This document shows, in pieces, positions 27,411 to 36,100 of a stretch of DNA of 64,000 nt. Location of the stretch: contig NZ_JAQIPB010000001.1 of NCBI RefSeq assembly GCF_028023875.1, forward strand, positions 186,001 to 250,000, given 5' to 3'. A program made the translations under genes and the position numbers. Each line of letters opens with the position of its first letter. Positions within the stretch are counted from its first letter, which is position 1. Source of the stretch: Xenophilus arseniciresistens. Its GTDB lineage: Bacteria > Pseudomonadota > Gammaproteobacteria > Burkholderiales > Burkholderiaceae_C. The notes below the pieces were generated by a model that saw nothing but the letters and a program-made list of their open reading frames with translations, ran no database searches and was not told where the DNA came from.

Positions 27411-28282
27411 GCCGCCAGCCCCAAGCCCCCAGCCGCATCCTGTTCGCCACCGACCTGAGCAGCCGCTGCGACCGCGCGCTGGACCGCACCGTGCAACTGG
27501 GCCAGCAATGGCGCGCCAGCGCCGTGGCGCTGAGCGTGATCGACCCGGCCACGGCGCCGCAGGACCTGCGCCGCGTGGGCGGGCCGGCGCGCGCGCCACT
27601 GGGCGTGGCCGAGCAGCGCCTGCGCGCCGACCTGGCCGTGCAGGAGCTGCCCTTTGCCGTGCGCGTCGAATCGGGCCCCGTGGCCGACGCGGTGCTGGCG
27701 GTGGCCGAAGCCGAACGGGCCGGGCTGATCGTGACCGGCGTGGCCCGCAACGAGGCGCTGAGCCGCATCTTGCTGGGCTCCAGCGTCGACACACTGGCGC
27801 GCCGCGCGAGCGTGCCGCTGCTGGTGGTGCGCAACCGCGTGCGCGCGCCCTACCCGCGCGTGCGCGTGGCCACCGACCTGTCGGACAGCGCAGGCCATGC
27901 GCTGTGCTGGGCACTGGCGGCCTTTCCCGAGGCCCAGGTGACGCTGTTCCATGCCTTCGACACCCCGCCGCACCTGCGCCACGCGCTGGGCCAGGGCATG
28001 GCGCTGCGCAACGCGCACGAAGCCGCCCTGCAGCAGATGCAGGCCTGGCTGGCCGCGCTGCCGCTGCCCGAGGCGCAGCGCACGCGCCCGCGCATGGCGC
28101 TGGAAACGGGCGATCCGGCCGCGCGCCTGTATGAACACAGCCAGCAGCACCCCGACGAGCTGATCGTGCTCGGCCGCGCCCCGCGCGGCGCGCTGGCCCA
28201 ACTGCTGCTGGGCAGCGTGGCCCGGCAGGCGCTGGACATCGTCGAAGCCGACGTGGTGGTGGTGCCGCACGCGGCTGGCTGA
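27407..28282 (+). CDS. Tandem universal stress protein
   Basis: A 291-residue protein of two UspA domains. The start is the ATG of the ATGA overlap at 27407. Domain 1 (about 10-145) begins RILFATDLSSRCDRALDRTV and ends with the nucleotide-binding type motif GVARNEALSRILLGSSVDTL and VPLLVVR. Domain 2 (about 150-291) begins VRVATDLSDSAGHALCWAL and ends GRAPRGALAQLLLGSVARQ with ADVVVVPHAAG. Both keep the G-x2-G-x9-GS/T pattern of ATP-binding Usp proteins. It is probably cytoplasmic and induced by stress or growth arrest. Coupling to an envelope hydrolase gene is unusual and suggests the three genes answer the same envelope signal. Confidence 0.9.
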   Translation: MSRQPQAPSRILFATDLSSRCDRALDRTVQLGQQWRASAVALSVIDPATAPQDLRRVGGPARAPLGVAEQRLRADLAVQELPFAVRVESGPVADAVLAVAEAERAGLIVTGVARNEALSRILLGSSVDTLARRASVPLLVVRNRVRAPYPRVRVATDLSDSAGHALCWALAAFPEAQVTLFHAFDTPPHLRHALGQGMALRNAHEAALQQMQAWLAALPLPEAQRTRPRMALETGDPAARLYEHSQQHPDELIVLGRAPRGALAQLLLGSVARQALDIVEADVVVVPHAAG

Positions 28283-28285
28283 GCG

Positions 28286-29206
28286 CTACAGGGCCGCGCC
28301 GCCGGCAGCCATGGCCGCCATCTGCTCGCGCAGCAGGGCGCCCACGCGGGCCATCGCCGCATCCTCCTGCGCCCTCACGCTGCTCCACAGGTACATCGGG
28401 CGGGCCGTGGCGGGGCCGGGCCAGGGCAGCTCCACCACGCCGAATCGCGGCATCAGCCGGCGCAGCGGAAAGCGCGGCAGCACCGACAGGTGGCGCCCGC
28501 GTGCCAACAGTTCCAGCAGCGTGAAGGCTTCGCCCAGCACCGTGACCTCGGCACGCATGCGCGCCACGCCGGCCTGGCGCAGCATGTCGCGCACGTCCTG
28601 GTCGAAGGGCGAGGCCGTGCCCAGGCTGATCCAGGCCTGGCCGTCCACGGCGCCGGCTGCCAGCGGCCCCTGCGCCAGCGGGTGCGCCTGGCCGCAGAAC
28701 ACGCCCAGCTCGTCGGCCACCAGCAGCTCGCGCGCAATGCCCGGCGGCGGGCGCTCCAGCCACGAAGGCGCGATCACGTAGTCGTGCCGGCCGTCGATCA
28801 ACTGCTCCATCAGCAGGTGCGGCCGGTCGCTGTGGATGGTCAGCGCCAGATCGGGCAACTGCGCCAGCAGCGTATGGGCCAGCGGCCCCATCACGGCCGC
28901 CCCCACCACCGGCCCCACGCCGATGCGCACCTGGTTGCGTATGCCGCCACGGTGCCGCGCCGTCACCTCGGCCGCATCGCGCAGCTGGCGTGCAATGGCC
29001 CGGCCCTCGCGCGCCAGCATCTCGCCCAGCGGGGTGCTGCGCACGCCATAGCGGCTGCGCTCGAAGAGCTGGCCGCCGGCCTGCATTTCCAGCGTCTGCA
29101 TGTTGTGCGTCAGCGTGGGCTGCGTCAGGTGCAGATGGCGGCTGGCCTGGGTGATGGAGCCCTTTTCCAGAATGGTGGCGAGCTGGACCAGGTGTCTCGG
29201 ATCCAT
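28286..29206 (-). CDS. LysR-family transcriptional regulator
   Basis: A 306-residue LysR regulator. The ATG at 29206 (MDPRHLVQLATILEKG) is chosen; an upstream TTG would add 16 residues of AT-rich sequence. The winged helix has SITQASRHLHLTQPTLTHNM, LFERSRYGV and STPLGEML. The effector domain starts near VRIGVGPVVGAAVMG. It ends just after the universal stress gene (tail to tail) and is divergent from the sulfatase, with a 71-bp AT-rich gap holding short dyads (TGGCCAATGGCC). By the usual LysR rule it should control the sulfatase-Bug-peptidase genes. Confidence 0.9.
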   Translation of the reverse strand: MDPRHLVQLATILEKGSITQASRHLHLTQPTLTHNMQTLEMQAGGQLFERSRYGVRSTPLGEMLAREGRAIARQLRDAAEVTARHRGGIRNQVRIGVGPVVGAAVMGPLAHTLLAQLPDLALTIHSDRPHLLMEQLIDGRHDYVIAPSWLERPPPGIARELLVADELGVFCGQAHPLAQGPLAAGAVDGQAWISLGTASPFDQDVRDMLRQAGVARMRAEVTVLGEAFTLLELLARGRHLSVLPRFPLRRLMPRFGVVELPWPGPATARPMYLWSSVRAQEDAAMARVGALLREQMAAMAAGGAAL

Positions 29207-29277
29207 AGATATTTTTATTTTTGGTGCGCGATTTTCAATTTTACGGATGGCCAATGGCCGCCTAAGCTGTGGCCACC

Positions 29278-30600
29278 ATGCGACCCAACCTGATCTTCAT
29301 CGTGGCCGACGACCTGGGCTTTGCCGACCTGGGCTGCTATGGCGGACGGCCCGCCGACTTCGGCCCCGTCTCGCCCCACATCGACGCCCTGGCCGCAGGC
29401 GGCCTGCGCTTCACCCAGGGCTATGCCAATTCGCCCGTGTGCTCGCCCACGCGCTTCGCGCTGATGACCATGCGCTACCAGTACCGCCTGCGCGGCGGCA
29501 TGGAAGAGCCCATCAACAGCAAGAGCAAGGGCGATCCGCGGCTGGGCCTGCCGCCCGAGCTGCCCACGCTGCCCTCGCTGCTGCGCGACGCGGGCTACGC
29601 CACGGCGCTGATCGGCAAATGGCATCTGGGCTATCCGCCGGCCTTCGGCCCGCTGCGCTCGGGTTACGACGAGTTCTACGGCATCATGGCCGGCGGGGTG
29701 GACTACTTCACCCACTGCTCGGGCAAGGGCGACCACGATCTGTTCCTGGGCGAGGAGCCGCACCATGAAACGGGCTACCTGACCGACCTGCTCTCGCGCC
29801 GCGCAGTGCAGCACGTGCAGGCGCGCGCGGCCGATGCACGCGAGGGCAAACCCTTCTTCCTGAGCCTGCACTACACCGCGCCACACTGGCCCTGGGAAAC
29901 GCGCGACGACGCCGAGGTCGCGCCCAGCGTGGCGGCCAACCTGTTCCATCTGAGCGGCGGCGACATCCACACCTACCGCCGCATGATCCATCACATGGAC
30001 GAGGGCATCGGCCAGTTGGTGGCCACGCTGCGCGACGAAGGGCTGCTGGACAACACGCTGATCGTCTTCACCAGCGACAACGGCGGCGAGCGCTTCTCGG
30101 ACAACTGGCCGCTGGTGGGCGGCAAGATGGACCTGACCGAAGGCGGCATCCGCGTGCCCTGGATCGCGCACTGGCCTGCCGCCATTCCTGCCGGCAGCGT
30201 GAGCGCGCAGCACTGCATGACCATGGATTGGTCGGCCACGTTGCTGGAACTGGGCGGCGGCCAGGCGCCTGCCGGGCATGCGCTGGACGGCGTCTCGCTG
30301 GCGGCCGTGCTGCGCGAGCCTGCGCAGACCTTCGAGCGCCCGCTGTACTGGCGCATGAACCACCGCCAGCAGCGCGCGCTGCGCAAGGGGCCCTGGAAGT
30401 ACCTGCGCGTGGATGCGAACGAATACCTCTTCGACCTCAGCCGCGACGAACGCGAGCGCGCCAACCTGGCCGCGCATGAACCCGAGCGTTTTGCCGCCAT
30501 GCGCGATGAATGGCTGGCCTGGAACGACACCGTGCCCGCCATTCCCGAAGACGCGGCCGTGAGCCTGGGCTATTCGGTGCGCGACATGCCCCAGCGCTGA
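29278..30600 (+). CDS. Sulfatase (arylsulfatase family)
   Basis: A 440-residue type I sulfatase. The ATG at 29278 (MRPNLIFIVADDLGFADLG) gives the normal N-terminus with the metal-binding Asp pair. The active-site motif CxPxR is present as C55-S-P-T-R, so Cys55 can be converted to formylglycine. Other family features are LIGKWHLGYPP, LHYTAPHWPWE, FTSDNGGERFSDNWPLVGGK and the Ca/substrate region GGIRVPWIAHWP. There is no obvious signal peptide, so it may act in the cytoplasm on an imported sulfate ester. It is followed by a Bug receptor (85-bp gap) and a P1 peptidase. Formylglycine formation needs a maturase not seen in this window. Confidence 0.92.
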   Translation: MRPNLIFIVADDLGFADLGCYGGRPADFGPVSPHIDALAAGGLRFTQGYANSPVCSPTRFALMTMRYQYRLRGGMEEPINSKSKGDPRLGLPPELPTLPSLLRDAGYATALIGKWHLGYPPAFGPLRSGYDEFYGIMAGGVDYFTHCSGKGDHDLFLGEEPHHETGYLTDLLSRRAVQHVQARAADAREGKPFFLSLHYTAPHWPWETRDDAEVAPSVAANLFHLSGGDIHTYRRMIHHMDEGIGQLVATLRDEGLLDNTLIVFTSDNGGERFSDNWPLVGGKMDLTEGGIRVPWIAHWPAAIPAGSVSAQHCMTMDWSATLLELGGGQAPAGHALDGVSLAAVLREPAQTFERPLYWRMNHRQQRALRKGPWKYLRVDANEYLFDLSRDERERANLAAHEPERFAAMRDEWLAWNDTVPAIPEDAAVSLGYSVRDMPQR

Positions 30601-30685
30601 ACGGCCTGCTCGCCAATCCGCCAGCAGATTCGCACGACAGCGCCACTTTTTCATTTCTTTTTTCGGACACCGGAGACACACCCCC

Positions 30686-31678
30686 ATGCACGCCAGCCCC
30701 CGCCTTCCCCGTCGCCTCGCCATCGCCTTCGGGGCGCTGGCCGCCTGCGCCCTCCTGGGCCAGCAGGCCCAGGCCCAGGATTGGCCCAGCAAGTCCATCA
30801 AGCTGGTCGCGCCCTCTGCGCCCGGCGGCCCGCCGGACGCCTATGCCCGTGCCATCGCCGACCTGATGGGCAAGGAACTGGGCCAGGCCATCGTGGTGGA
30901 GAACTCGCAGGCCGTGGGCGGCATGGTGGCTGCGCAGGCGCTCACGCGCGCCGAGCCCGACGGCTACTCGCTGCTGGTGGGCACCACCGGCATGCTGACG
31001 ATCACGCCGCATGCCAACAGCAAGGCCCGCTACACGCTGAACGACTTCACGCCGCTGTGCGAAGGCGTGGGCGCCGGCCTGGTGCTGGCCAGCCACCCCA
31101 GCGTGGGCAAGGGCGACTTCGGCCAGCTCAAGCAATGGATCGCGGCGCAGAACCCGCCGCCCACCTACTCCTCGTTCTCGCCGGGCTCGCCCGCGCACTT
31201 CCTGGGCCACCAGTTCTCGGAAGCGCTCAAGGTGCCCATGACCCATGTGCCCTACCGCAGCAGCCCGCCGCAGGTGACCGACATGCTGGCCGGCGTGGCG
31301 CCGATGGGCTTCGTGCAGATCGCCACCGCCGCACCGCACATCAAGGCCGGCAAGCTCAGCGCCTATGCCACCACCGCGCCCGAGCGCACGGTGGAACTGC
31401 CCAACGTGCCCACCGTGGCCGAACTGGGCCTGCCCCAGCTGCAGACCACCGTGTGGTTCGGCCTGATCGGCCCCAAGGGACTGCCGCCGGCCGTGGCCGA
31501 GCGGCTGATCGCCGCGCACCGCAAGGCCCTGGCCTCGCCCGAGTTCCGCACCCGCATGGTGGCCTCGGGCCTGACGCCCTCGGGCGACCGCTGCGGCGCG
31601 GCCTTCAAGACCGTCATGGAGCAGGATTCGAAGCGTTGGGCTGGCGTGGTGAAGGCCACGGGCTTCCAGGCGGATTGA
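30686..31678 (+). CDS. Bug-family (TctC-type) substrate-binding protein
   Basis: A 330-residue periplasmic receptor of the Bug family, used by tripartite tricarboxylate transporters. The signal peptide ends at QAQAQ. Typical blocks are WPSKSIKLVAPSAPGGPPDA, VVENSQAVGGMVAAQAL, EPDGYSLLVGTTG, the HVPYRSSPPQVTDMLAG block and PNVPTVAELGLP. No TctA/TctB membrane genes are nearby, the usual situation for the many orphan Bug proteins of Burkholderiales. As it sits between a sulfatase and a P1 peptidase, it may capture their substrate or a breakdown product. Ligand unknown. Confidence 0.92.
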   Translation: MHASPRLPRRLAIAFGALAACALLGQQAQAQDWPSKSIKLVAPSAPGGPPDAYARAIADLMGKELGQAIVVENSQAVGGMVAAQALTRAEPDGYSLLVGTTGMLTITPHANSKARYTLNDFTPLCEGVGAGLVLASHPSVGKGDFGQLKQWIAAQNPPPTYSSFSPGSPAHFLGHQFSEALKVPMTHVPYRSSPPQVTDMLAGVAPMGFVQIATAAPHIKAGKLSAYATTAPERTVELPNVPTVAELGLPQLQTTVWFGLIGPKGLPPAVAERLIAAHRKALASPEFRTRMVASGLTPSGDRCGAAFKTVMEQDSKRWAGVVKATGFQAD

Positions 31679-31718
31679 AGGCGCTCAGTGGCCCCGGCGG
31701 CTCGTATGATCCCGCCCG

Positions 31719-32750
31719 ATGTCCAGCCCCACCTCTTTCGAAGCTTCTGAGTTCGCCGGTGCCATCACCGACGTTGCCGGCCTGAAGGTCGGCCATTTCA
31801 CGCACCCCGACGCGCCCACGGGCTGCACCGTGGTGCTGACGCCCGATGGCGCCGTGGCGGGCGTGGACGTGCGCGGGGCTGCGCCCGGCACGCGCGAAAC
31901 CGACCTGCTGGCGCCGGGCAACTTCGTGCAGCAGGTGCATGCCGTGCTGCTGGCAGGCGGCAGCGCCTGGGGCCTGGCCGCGGCCGAAGGCGTGATGGCC
32001 TGGCTGGAAGAACGCGACGTCGGCCTGGACGTGCGCTACGGCAGGCTGCCCATCGTGCCCGGCGCCGTGCTCTTCGACCTGCCGGCCAGCGGCGGGCGCA
32101 TCCGACCCAATGCCGCCGCGGGTCGTGCCGCCTGCGACGCCGCTTCCACCGCCCCGCCAGCCGAAGGCAACGTGGGCGCGGGCGCGGGCGCGCTGCTGGG
32201 CAAGCTCTTTGGCGCCCAGCATGCGATGAAGGGCGGCATCGGCACCGCCTCGGTCACCGTGGGCGGCGTGACGGTGGGCGCGCTGATCGCCTGCAACGCG
32301 CTGGGCGACGTGATCGACCCCGACAGCGGCGAAGTGATTGCCGGCGCGCGCACCGAAGACGGCCGGCGGCTGCGCGACACGCGCCGCGCGCTGCTGGCCG
32401 GTGGCCTGCCGCGCCCGCTGCTGGCCGGCACCAACACCACCATCGGCGTGGTGGCCACCGACGCCGTGCTGACCAAGGTGCAGGCCAACCGCCTGGCCAC
32501 CGTGGCGCACGACGGGCTGGCCCGCGCCATCAACCCCGTGCACACCATGAGCGACGGCGACACGCTGTTCGCCCTGGCCACCGGCCGCGTGCCGCTGGGC
32601 GACGCGGCCCCGGGCATGACCGTGCTGAGCACCATGGCCGCCGAAGTGGTGGCCCGCGCCACCGTGCGCGCGGTGCGCGCCGCGCGCAGCATCGAAGGCG
32701 CGGCGGGCCTCAAATTCCCTGGGCGCGCCGACTGGTCTCCGGCCCCGTGA
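31719..32750 (+). CDS. P1 family (DmpA/BapA-type) aminopeptidase-like protein
   Basis: A 343-residue member of peptidase family P1 / peptidase family S58. These enzymes are made as precursors and cleave themselves before an N-terminal nucleophile (Ser or Thr) to form alpha and beta chains, then act on D- or beta-amino-acid amides. Here the cleavage region is AGTNTTIGVVATDA, with Asn239-Thr240-Thr241, so Thr is the likely nucleophile. Other conserved parts are ITDVAGLKVGHFT at the start, AVLLAGGSAWGLAAAEGV and NVGAGAGALLGK. No signal peptide is seen. The 40-bp gap to the Bug gene suggests an operon with sulfatase and receptor. Confidence 0.9.
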   Translation: MSSPTSFEASEFAGAITDVAGLKVGHFTHPDAPTGCTVVLTPDGAVAGVDVRGAAPGTRETDLLAPGNFVQQVHAVLLAGGSAWGLAAAEGVMAWLEERDVGLDVRYGRLPIVPGAVLFDLPASGGRIRPNAAAGRAACDAASTAPPAEGNVGAGAGALLGKLFGAQHAMKGGIGTASVTVGGVTVGALIACNALGDVIDPDSGEVIAGARTEDGRRLRDTRRALLAGGLPRPLLAGTNTTIGVVATDAVLTKVQANRLATVAHDGLARAINPVHTMSDGDTLFALATGRVPLGDAAPGMTVLSTMAAEVVARATVRAVRAARSIEGAAGLKFPGRADWSPAP

Positions 32751-32777
32751 ACCGCCACCCGCGCCCCTTGTCTTTCT

Positions 32778-32876
32778 CCTTCCCCCTCTGGGGGAAGGCA
32801 GGGATGGTGGCCCGCCCCATGAGCGGCGAAGCGCCCGCACAAGCCCCCACCCCGACCCTCCCCCAGAGGGGGAGGG
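32778..32876. repeat. Paired REP-like hairpins
   Basis: Two near-identical hairpins bracket about 57 bp. The first is CCTTCCCCC-TCT-GGGGGAAGG at 32778-32798 and the second is CCCTCCCCC-AGA-GGGGGAGGG at 32856-32876. The same stem recurs at 63127-63149. The element fills the gap between the peptidase and TAXI genes. The 3' arm of the second hairpin supplies GGGAGGG ten bases before the TAXI start codon, so it may be the ribosome site, hidden in the stem. The repeat nature is seen; REP-type function is inferred. Confidence 0.75.
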
Positions 32877-32886
32877 AGTGCATCGG

Positions 32887-34269
32887 ATGAAAGCCGTCCC
32901 GCGTTACCTCAAGCTGCTGTGGCTGGGCTTCAGGGACCTGATCGCCTCGGCCGGGCCACTGCTCTTTCTGGTGGCCGGCGTGCTGATCGCGGCCTATGTC
33001 TACCTCAAGCCGCAGCCTCCGCAGACCGTCACCCTGGCCACCGGCCCGGCCGGCAGCGCCGATGCCGAATTCGGCCAGCGCTACGCGCAGGCGCTGCAGG
33101 CCAGCGGCATCACGGTGCGGCTGCGGCCCACCACGGGCTCGGTCGACAACCTCCAGCTGCTGCGCAGCGGCGAGGTGGACGTGGCCTTCGTGCGCGGCGG
33201 CAGCGCCGACCCGGTGGCCGACGAGCAGGCCGGCCTGACGTCGCTGGGCGCGCTGTACTACGAGCCGCTGTGGATCTTCTACCGGCTGGAGGCCGCCAAA
33301 CGACTCGAAGCGCGGCAGGGCCCCTTCGATTCGCTGGCCGACCTGAAGCCGCTGCACGTGGACGTGGGCCAGCACGGCAGCGGCGTGCCCGACATCATGG
33401 AGCGCATGTTCAGCGCCAACCGCATCGCCATGGCGCAGATGCGGCTGTCGCACCAGGAGCCCGGCGCCGCCACCGAGGCCCTGCTGGTCGGGCGCATCGA
33501 TGCGCTGGTGCTCGCGTCGGCCCCGCAGTCGCCACTGGTGCAGCGCCTGCTGCGCAGTCCGGGCATCGGCCTGCTCGATCTGCGCCAGGCCGAGGCCTAC
33601 ACGCGCATCTTCCCCTTCTTCTCGGCCGTCGATCTGCCGCGCGGCATCGTGGACCTGGCGGCCGACCAGCCGTCGCAGGATGTGTCGATGCTGGCGGCCA
33701 CGGTCTCGCTGCTCACGCGCGAAGACACGCACCCCGCGCTGCGCCAGCTCTTCGCGCAGGCGGCGCAGGGCATCCACGGCGGCGCGCACTGGTTCAACGG
33801 CGCGCGCGAGTTCCCCAACACGCGCACCAGCGAACTGCCCGTCAGCGCCGAGGGCGACCGCGCCATCAACGGCACGCCGCCCTTCTGGCAACGCTACCTG
33901 CCCTTCTGGGCCAGCAACCTCATCGAGCGCATGTGGCTGGTGCTGGGCGGTTTGATCGTGCTGCTGCTGCCGCTTTCGCGCATCGTGCCGCCGCTCTACA
34001 CCTTCCGCGTGCGCCGGCGCGTGTTCCGCTGGTATGCGCGGCTGCGCGAGGTGGAGGCGCGGGCCGATGCCGGCGAAGCCCATGAACCGGAGGGCCGCCA
34101 GGCGCTGCTCGAGGAGCTGGACCAGCTCGACCGCGTGGTGGACCGCATCGCGGTGCCGCTTTCGTATGCCGATGAGCTTTACGCGCTGCGCCACAACATC
34201 GCGGCCGTGCGCCAGCGCGTGCAGGCCCGCCAGCCCCGGGAACACAGCACGCAGGCGCCGCCCCGATGA
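32887..34269 (+). CDS. Membrane-anchored TAXI-family solute-binding protein
   Basis: A 460-residue protein. The ATG at 32887 is preferred; a GTG three codons upstream is possible. It has an N-terminal membrane helix (about residues 17-38), then a TAXI-type binding domain of TRAP transporters (TVTLATGPAGSADAEFGQRY, TGSVDNLQLLRSGEVDVAFV, VGQHGSGVPDIMERM). A second membrane helix lies at about 348-370 (MWLVLGGLIVLLLPLSRIVPP), and about 90 cytoplasmic residues end in a helical segment. Normal TAXI receptors are free in the periplasm and work with a fused DctQM permease; here there is none. It may be a sensor or signalling protein. Its stop overlaps the pabB start. Confidence 0.85.
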   Translation: MKAVPRYLKLLWLGFRDLIASAGPLLFLVAGVLIAAYVYLKPQPPQTVTLATGPAGSADAEFGQRYAQALQASGITVRLRPTTGSVDNLQLLRSGEVDVAFVRGGSADPVADEQAGLTSLGALYYEPLWIFYRLEAAKRLEARQGPFDSLADLKPLHVDVGQHGSGVPDIMERMFSANRIAMAQMRLSHQEPGAATEALLVGRIDALVLASAPQSPLVQRLLRSPGIGLLDLRQAEAYTRIFPFFSAVDLPRGIVDLAADQPSQDVSMLAATVSLLTREDTHPALRQLFAQAAQGIHGGAHWFNGAREFPNTRTSELPVSAEGDRAINGTPPFWQRYLPFWASNLIERMWLVLGGLIVLLLPLSRIVPPLYTFRVRRRVFRWYARLREVEARADAGEAHEPEGRQALLEELDQLDRVVDRIAVPLSYADELYALRHNIAAVRQRVQARQPREHSTQAPPR

Positions 34270-35426
34270 GCGAGATGCCCTGGCAGGCCCTGATCGACTT
34301 CGCCGACCCGCACAGCCCCGACCCACGCGCGGGCCGGTTGCGCGCGGCCTTCGGCGCGCCCGCACGCGTGCTGGCCGCGCACCGGCCGCAGGAACTGCGG
34401 CCGCTGCTGCAGACGGTGGAAGCCCTGGCCCGCCAGGGCCACTGGTGCGTGGGCTACCTGCGCTACGAGGCCGCCGCGGCTTTCGATGCGGCCTTTGCGC
34501 TGCACCCGGCCGACGGCCCGCTGGCCTGGTTCGGCGTGCATGAAGCCGCGCTGCCCTGGCCGCAGCAAATCGACATGCCTCAGCAAGAGCGACCCGCGCT
34601 GGGCTGGCAGGCCGGCCTGACGCGCGCGGCTTTCGATGCATCGATGGCCCGGATCCACCACACCATCGCCGAGGGCGGGCTCTACCAGATCAACTACACG
34701 ACGCGGCTGCAGGCGCCCTGGCGCGGCGATGCGCGGCAGCTCTTCGGCGCGCTGCGCCAGGGCCAGCCCGATGGCTATGCGGCCTTCATCGACGCCGGCC
34801 ACGAGCAGGTGCTGTCGGTCTCGCCCGAGCTGTTCTTCGACTGGCAGGGCGGGCAGTTGCTGGCCCGGCCCATGAAGGGCACCGCACCGCGCGGCGCCAC
34901 GCCCGAGGAAGACGCAGCCCATGCGCACCGCCTGCGCACCACGCCCAAGGAGCAGGCCGAGAACGTGATGATCGTGGACCTGATCCGCAACGACCTCTCG
35001 CGCGTGGCCCAGCCTTTTTCGGTGCGCGTGCCGCAGCTGCTGCGCACCGAGGCGCTGCCCACCGTGTGGCAGATGACTTCGGACGTGCAGGCGCGCACGC
35101 GCGCGGGCACCACGCTGGCCGAGCTGTTCGCGGCGCTCTTTCCCTGCGGCTCGATCACGGGCGCGCCCAAGGTCGCCGCCATGCGGCTGATCCATGCCCT
35201 GGAGTCCACGCCGCGCGGCGTGTATTGCGGCGCCGTGGGCGTGGTCCAGCCGGGCGGCAACGCCCGCTTCAACGTCCCGATCCGCACCGTGGTGCTGCGC
35301 GGCGGCATGGCCCAATGCGGCGTGGGCAGCGGCATCACGGCCGACGCCCAGGCCGACGCCGAATGGGACGAGTGGCAGCACAAGCTGGCCTTTCTTGACA
35401 CCCTCGCATCGCGCCTTCGCTCATGA
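34266..35426 (+). CDS. pabB: Aminodeoxychorismate synthase component I
   Basis: A 386-residue PabB enzyme that converts chorismate plus ammonia to 4-amino-4-deoxychorismate for 4-aminobenzoate and folate. The chorismate-binding region is clear: GGLYQINYTTRL, SPELFFDW, MKGTAPRGATPEEDAA, IVDLIRNDLSRVA and the final GSITGAPKVAAMRLI. The Lys204 of PMKGT is the marker that separates PabB from anthranilate synthase TrpE (which has Ala there). It is shorter than E. coli PabB (about 450) at the N-terminus. It starts in an ATGA overlap with the TAXI gene and overlaps pabC the same way. The PabA glutaminase is not in this window. Confidence 0.93.
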   Translation: MSEMPWQALIDFADPHSPDPRAGRLRAAFGAPARVLAAHRPQELRPLLQTVEALARQGHWCVGYLRYEAAAAFDAAFALHPADGPLAWFGVHEAALPWPQQIDMPQQERPALGWQAGLTRAAFDASMARIHHTIAEGGLYQINYTTRLQAPWRGDARQLFGALRQGQPDGYAAFIDAGHEQVLSVSPELFFDWQGGQLLARPMKGTAPRGATPEEDAAHAHRLRTTPKEQAENVMIVDLIRNDLSRVAQPFSVRVPQLLRTEALPTVWQMTSDVQARTRAGTTLAELFAALFPCGSITGAPKVAAMRLIHALESTPRGVYCGAVGVVQPGGNARFNVPIRTVVLRGGMAQCGVGSGITADAQADAEWDEWQHKLAFLDTLASRLRS

Positions 35427-36100
35427 ACCACGACACAGCCTTCGATCTGCTGGAAACCCTGGCGCTGGAAGGCGGCAGCCTGCGCCATGCCGACGCCCAC
35501 CTGGCCCGGCTGGCCGCCGCAGCCGCGCATTTCGGCCGCCCCTGGCAGCGCGCGCGCGTGCAGGCCGCGCTGCAGTCGCTGGCCGCACAACACCCCCAGG
35601 GCCTGTGGCGCGTGCGCCTGCTGCTCGATCCCCAGGGCATGCCGCGGGCCGAAGCCTTTGCGATGGAGGCGCCGCCTGCGCGCGTGCGCCTGCAGCTGGC
35701 CGACCGTGCATTCGCGCAGGCGCACAGCGATTTCACGCGCTTCAAGACCACGCATCGCGCGCACTACGAGGCCTTCGCGCCACGCGCCGAAGGCGTGTTC
35801 GACACCCTGCTGTGGAACGAGCAAGGCGAGCTGACGGAATGCACGCGCGGCAACATTGCGCTGCAGATGGACGGCGGCGCGTGGGTCACGCCGCCGCTGC
35901 GCTGCGGCCTGCTGGGCGGTGTGGGCCGCGCGCTGCGTGTGCAAAGCGGCCAGTTGCAGGAGGCTGTGGTGCGCGTGGATGAGCTGCCGCGCGTGAAGGC
36001 CCTGGCCTTCGTCAACAGCCTGCGCGGCTGGCTGGCCGCGGACCTGGTCGCGGCCGACTGCCAGAAATTCAATCCCCGCGGATGTTCGCCTCGCGGATGA
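35423..36100 (+). CDS. pabC: Aminodeoxychorismate lyase (class IV aminotransferase fold)
   Basis: A 225-residue PLP enzyme of class IV, here the partner of pabB. It should split 4-amino-4-deoxychorismate into 4-aminobenzoate and pyruvate. The PLP lysine is Lys108 in RFKTTHRAHYEAF, the phosphate-binding turn is in GELTECTRGNIAL, and TPPLRCGLLGGVGRALRV follows. This compact form resembles the PabC part of PabBC fusion proteins rather than the longer E. coli PabC. It starts by an ATGA overlap with pabB. Its last 32 bases overlap the end of the convergent Bug gene at 36069. Confidence 0.88.
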   Translation: MNHDTAFDLLETLALEGGSLRHADAHLARLAAAAAHFGRPWQRARVQAALQSLAAQHPQGLWRVRLLLDPQGMPRAEAFAMEAPPARVRLQLADRAFAQAHSDFTRFKTTHRAHYEAFAPRAEGVFDTLLWNEQGELTECTRGNIALQMDGGAWVTPPLRCGLLGGVGRALRVQSGQLQEAVVRVDELPRVKALAFVNSLRGWLAADLVAADCQKFNPRGCSPRG

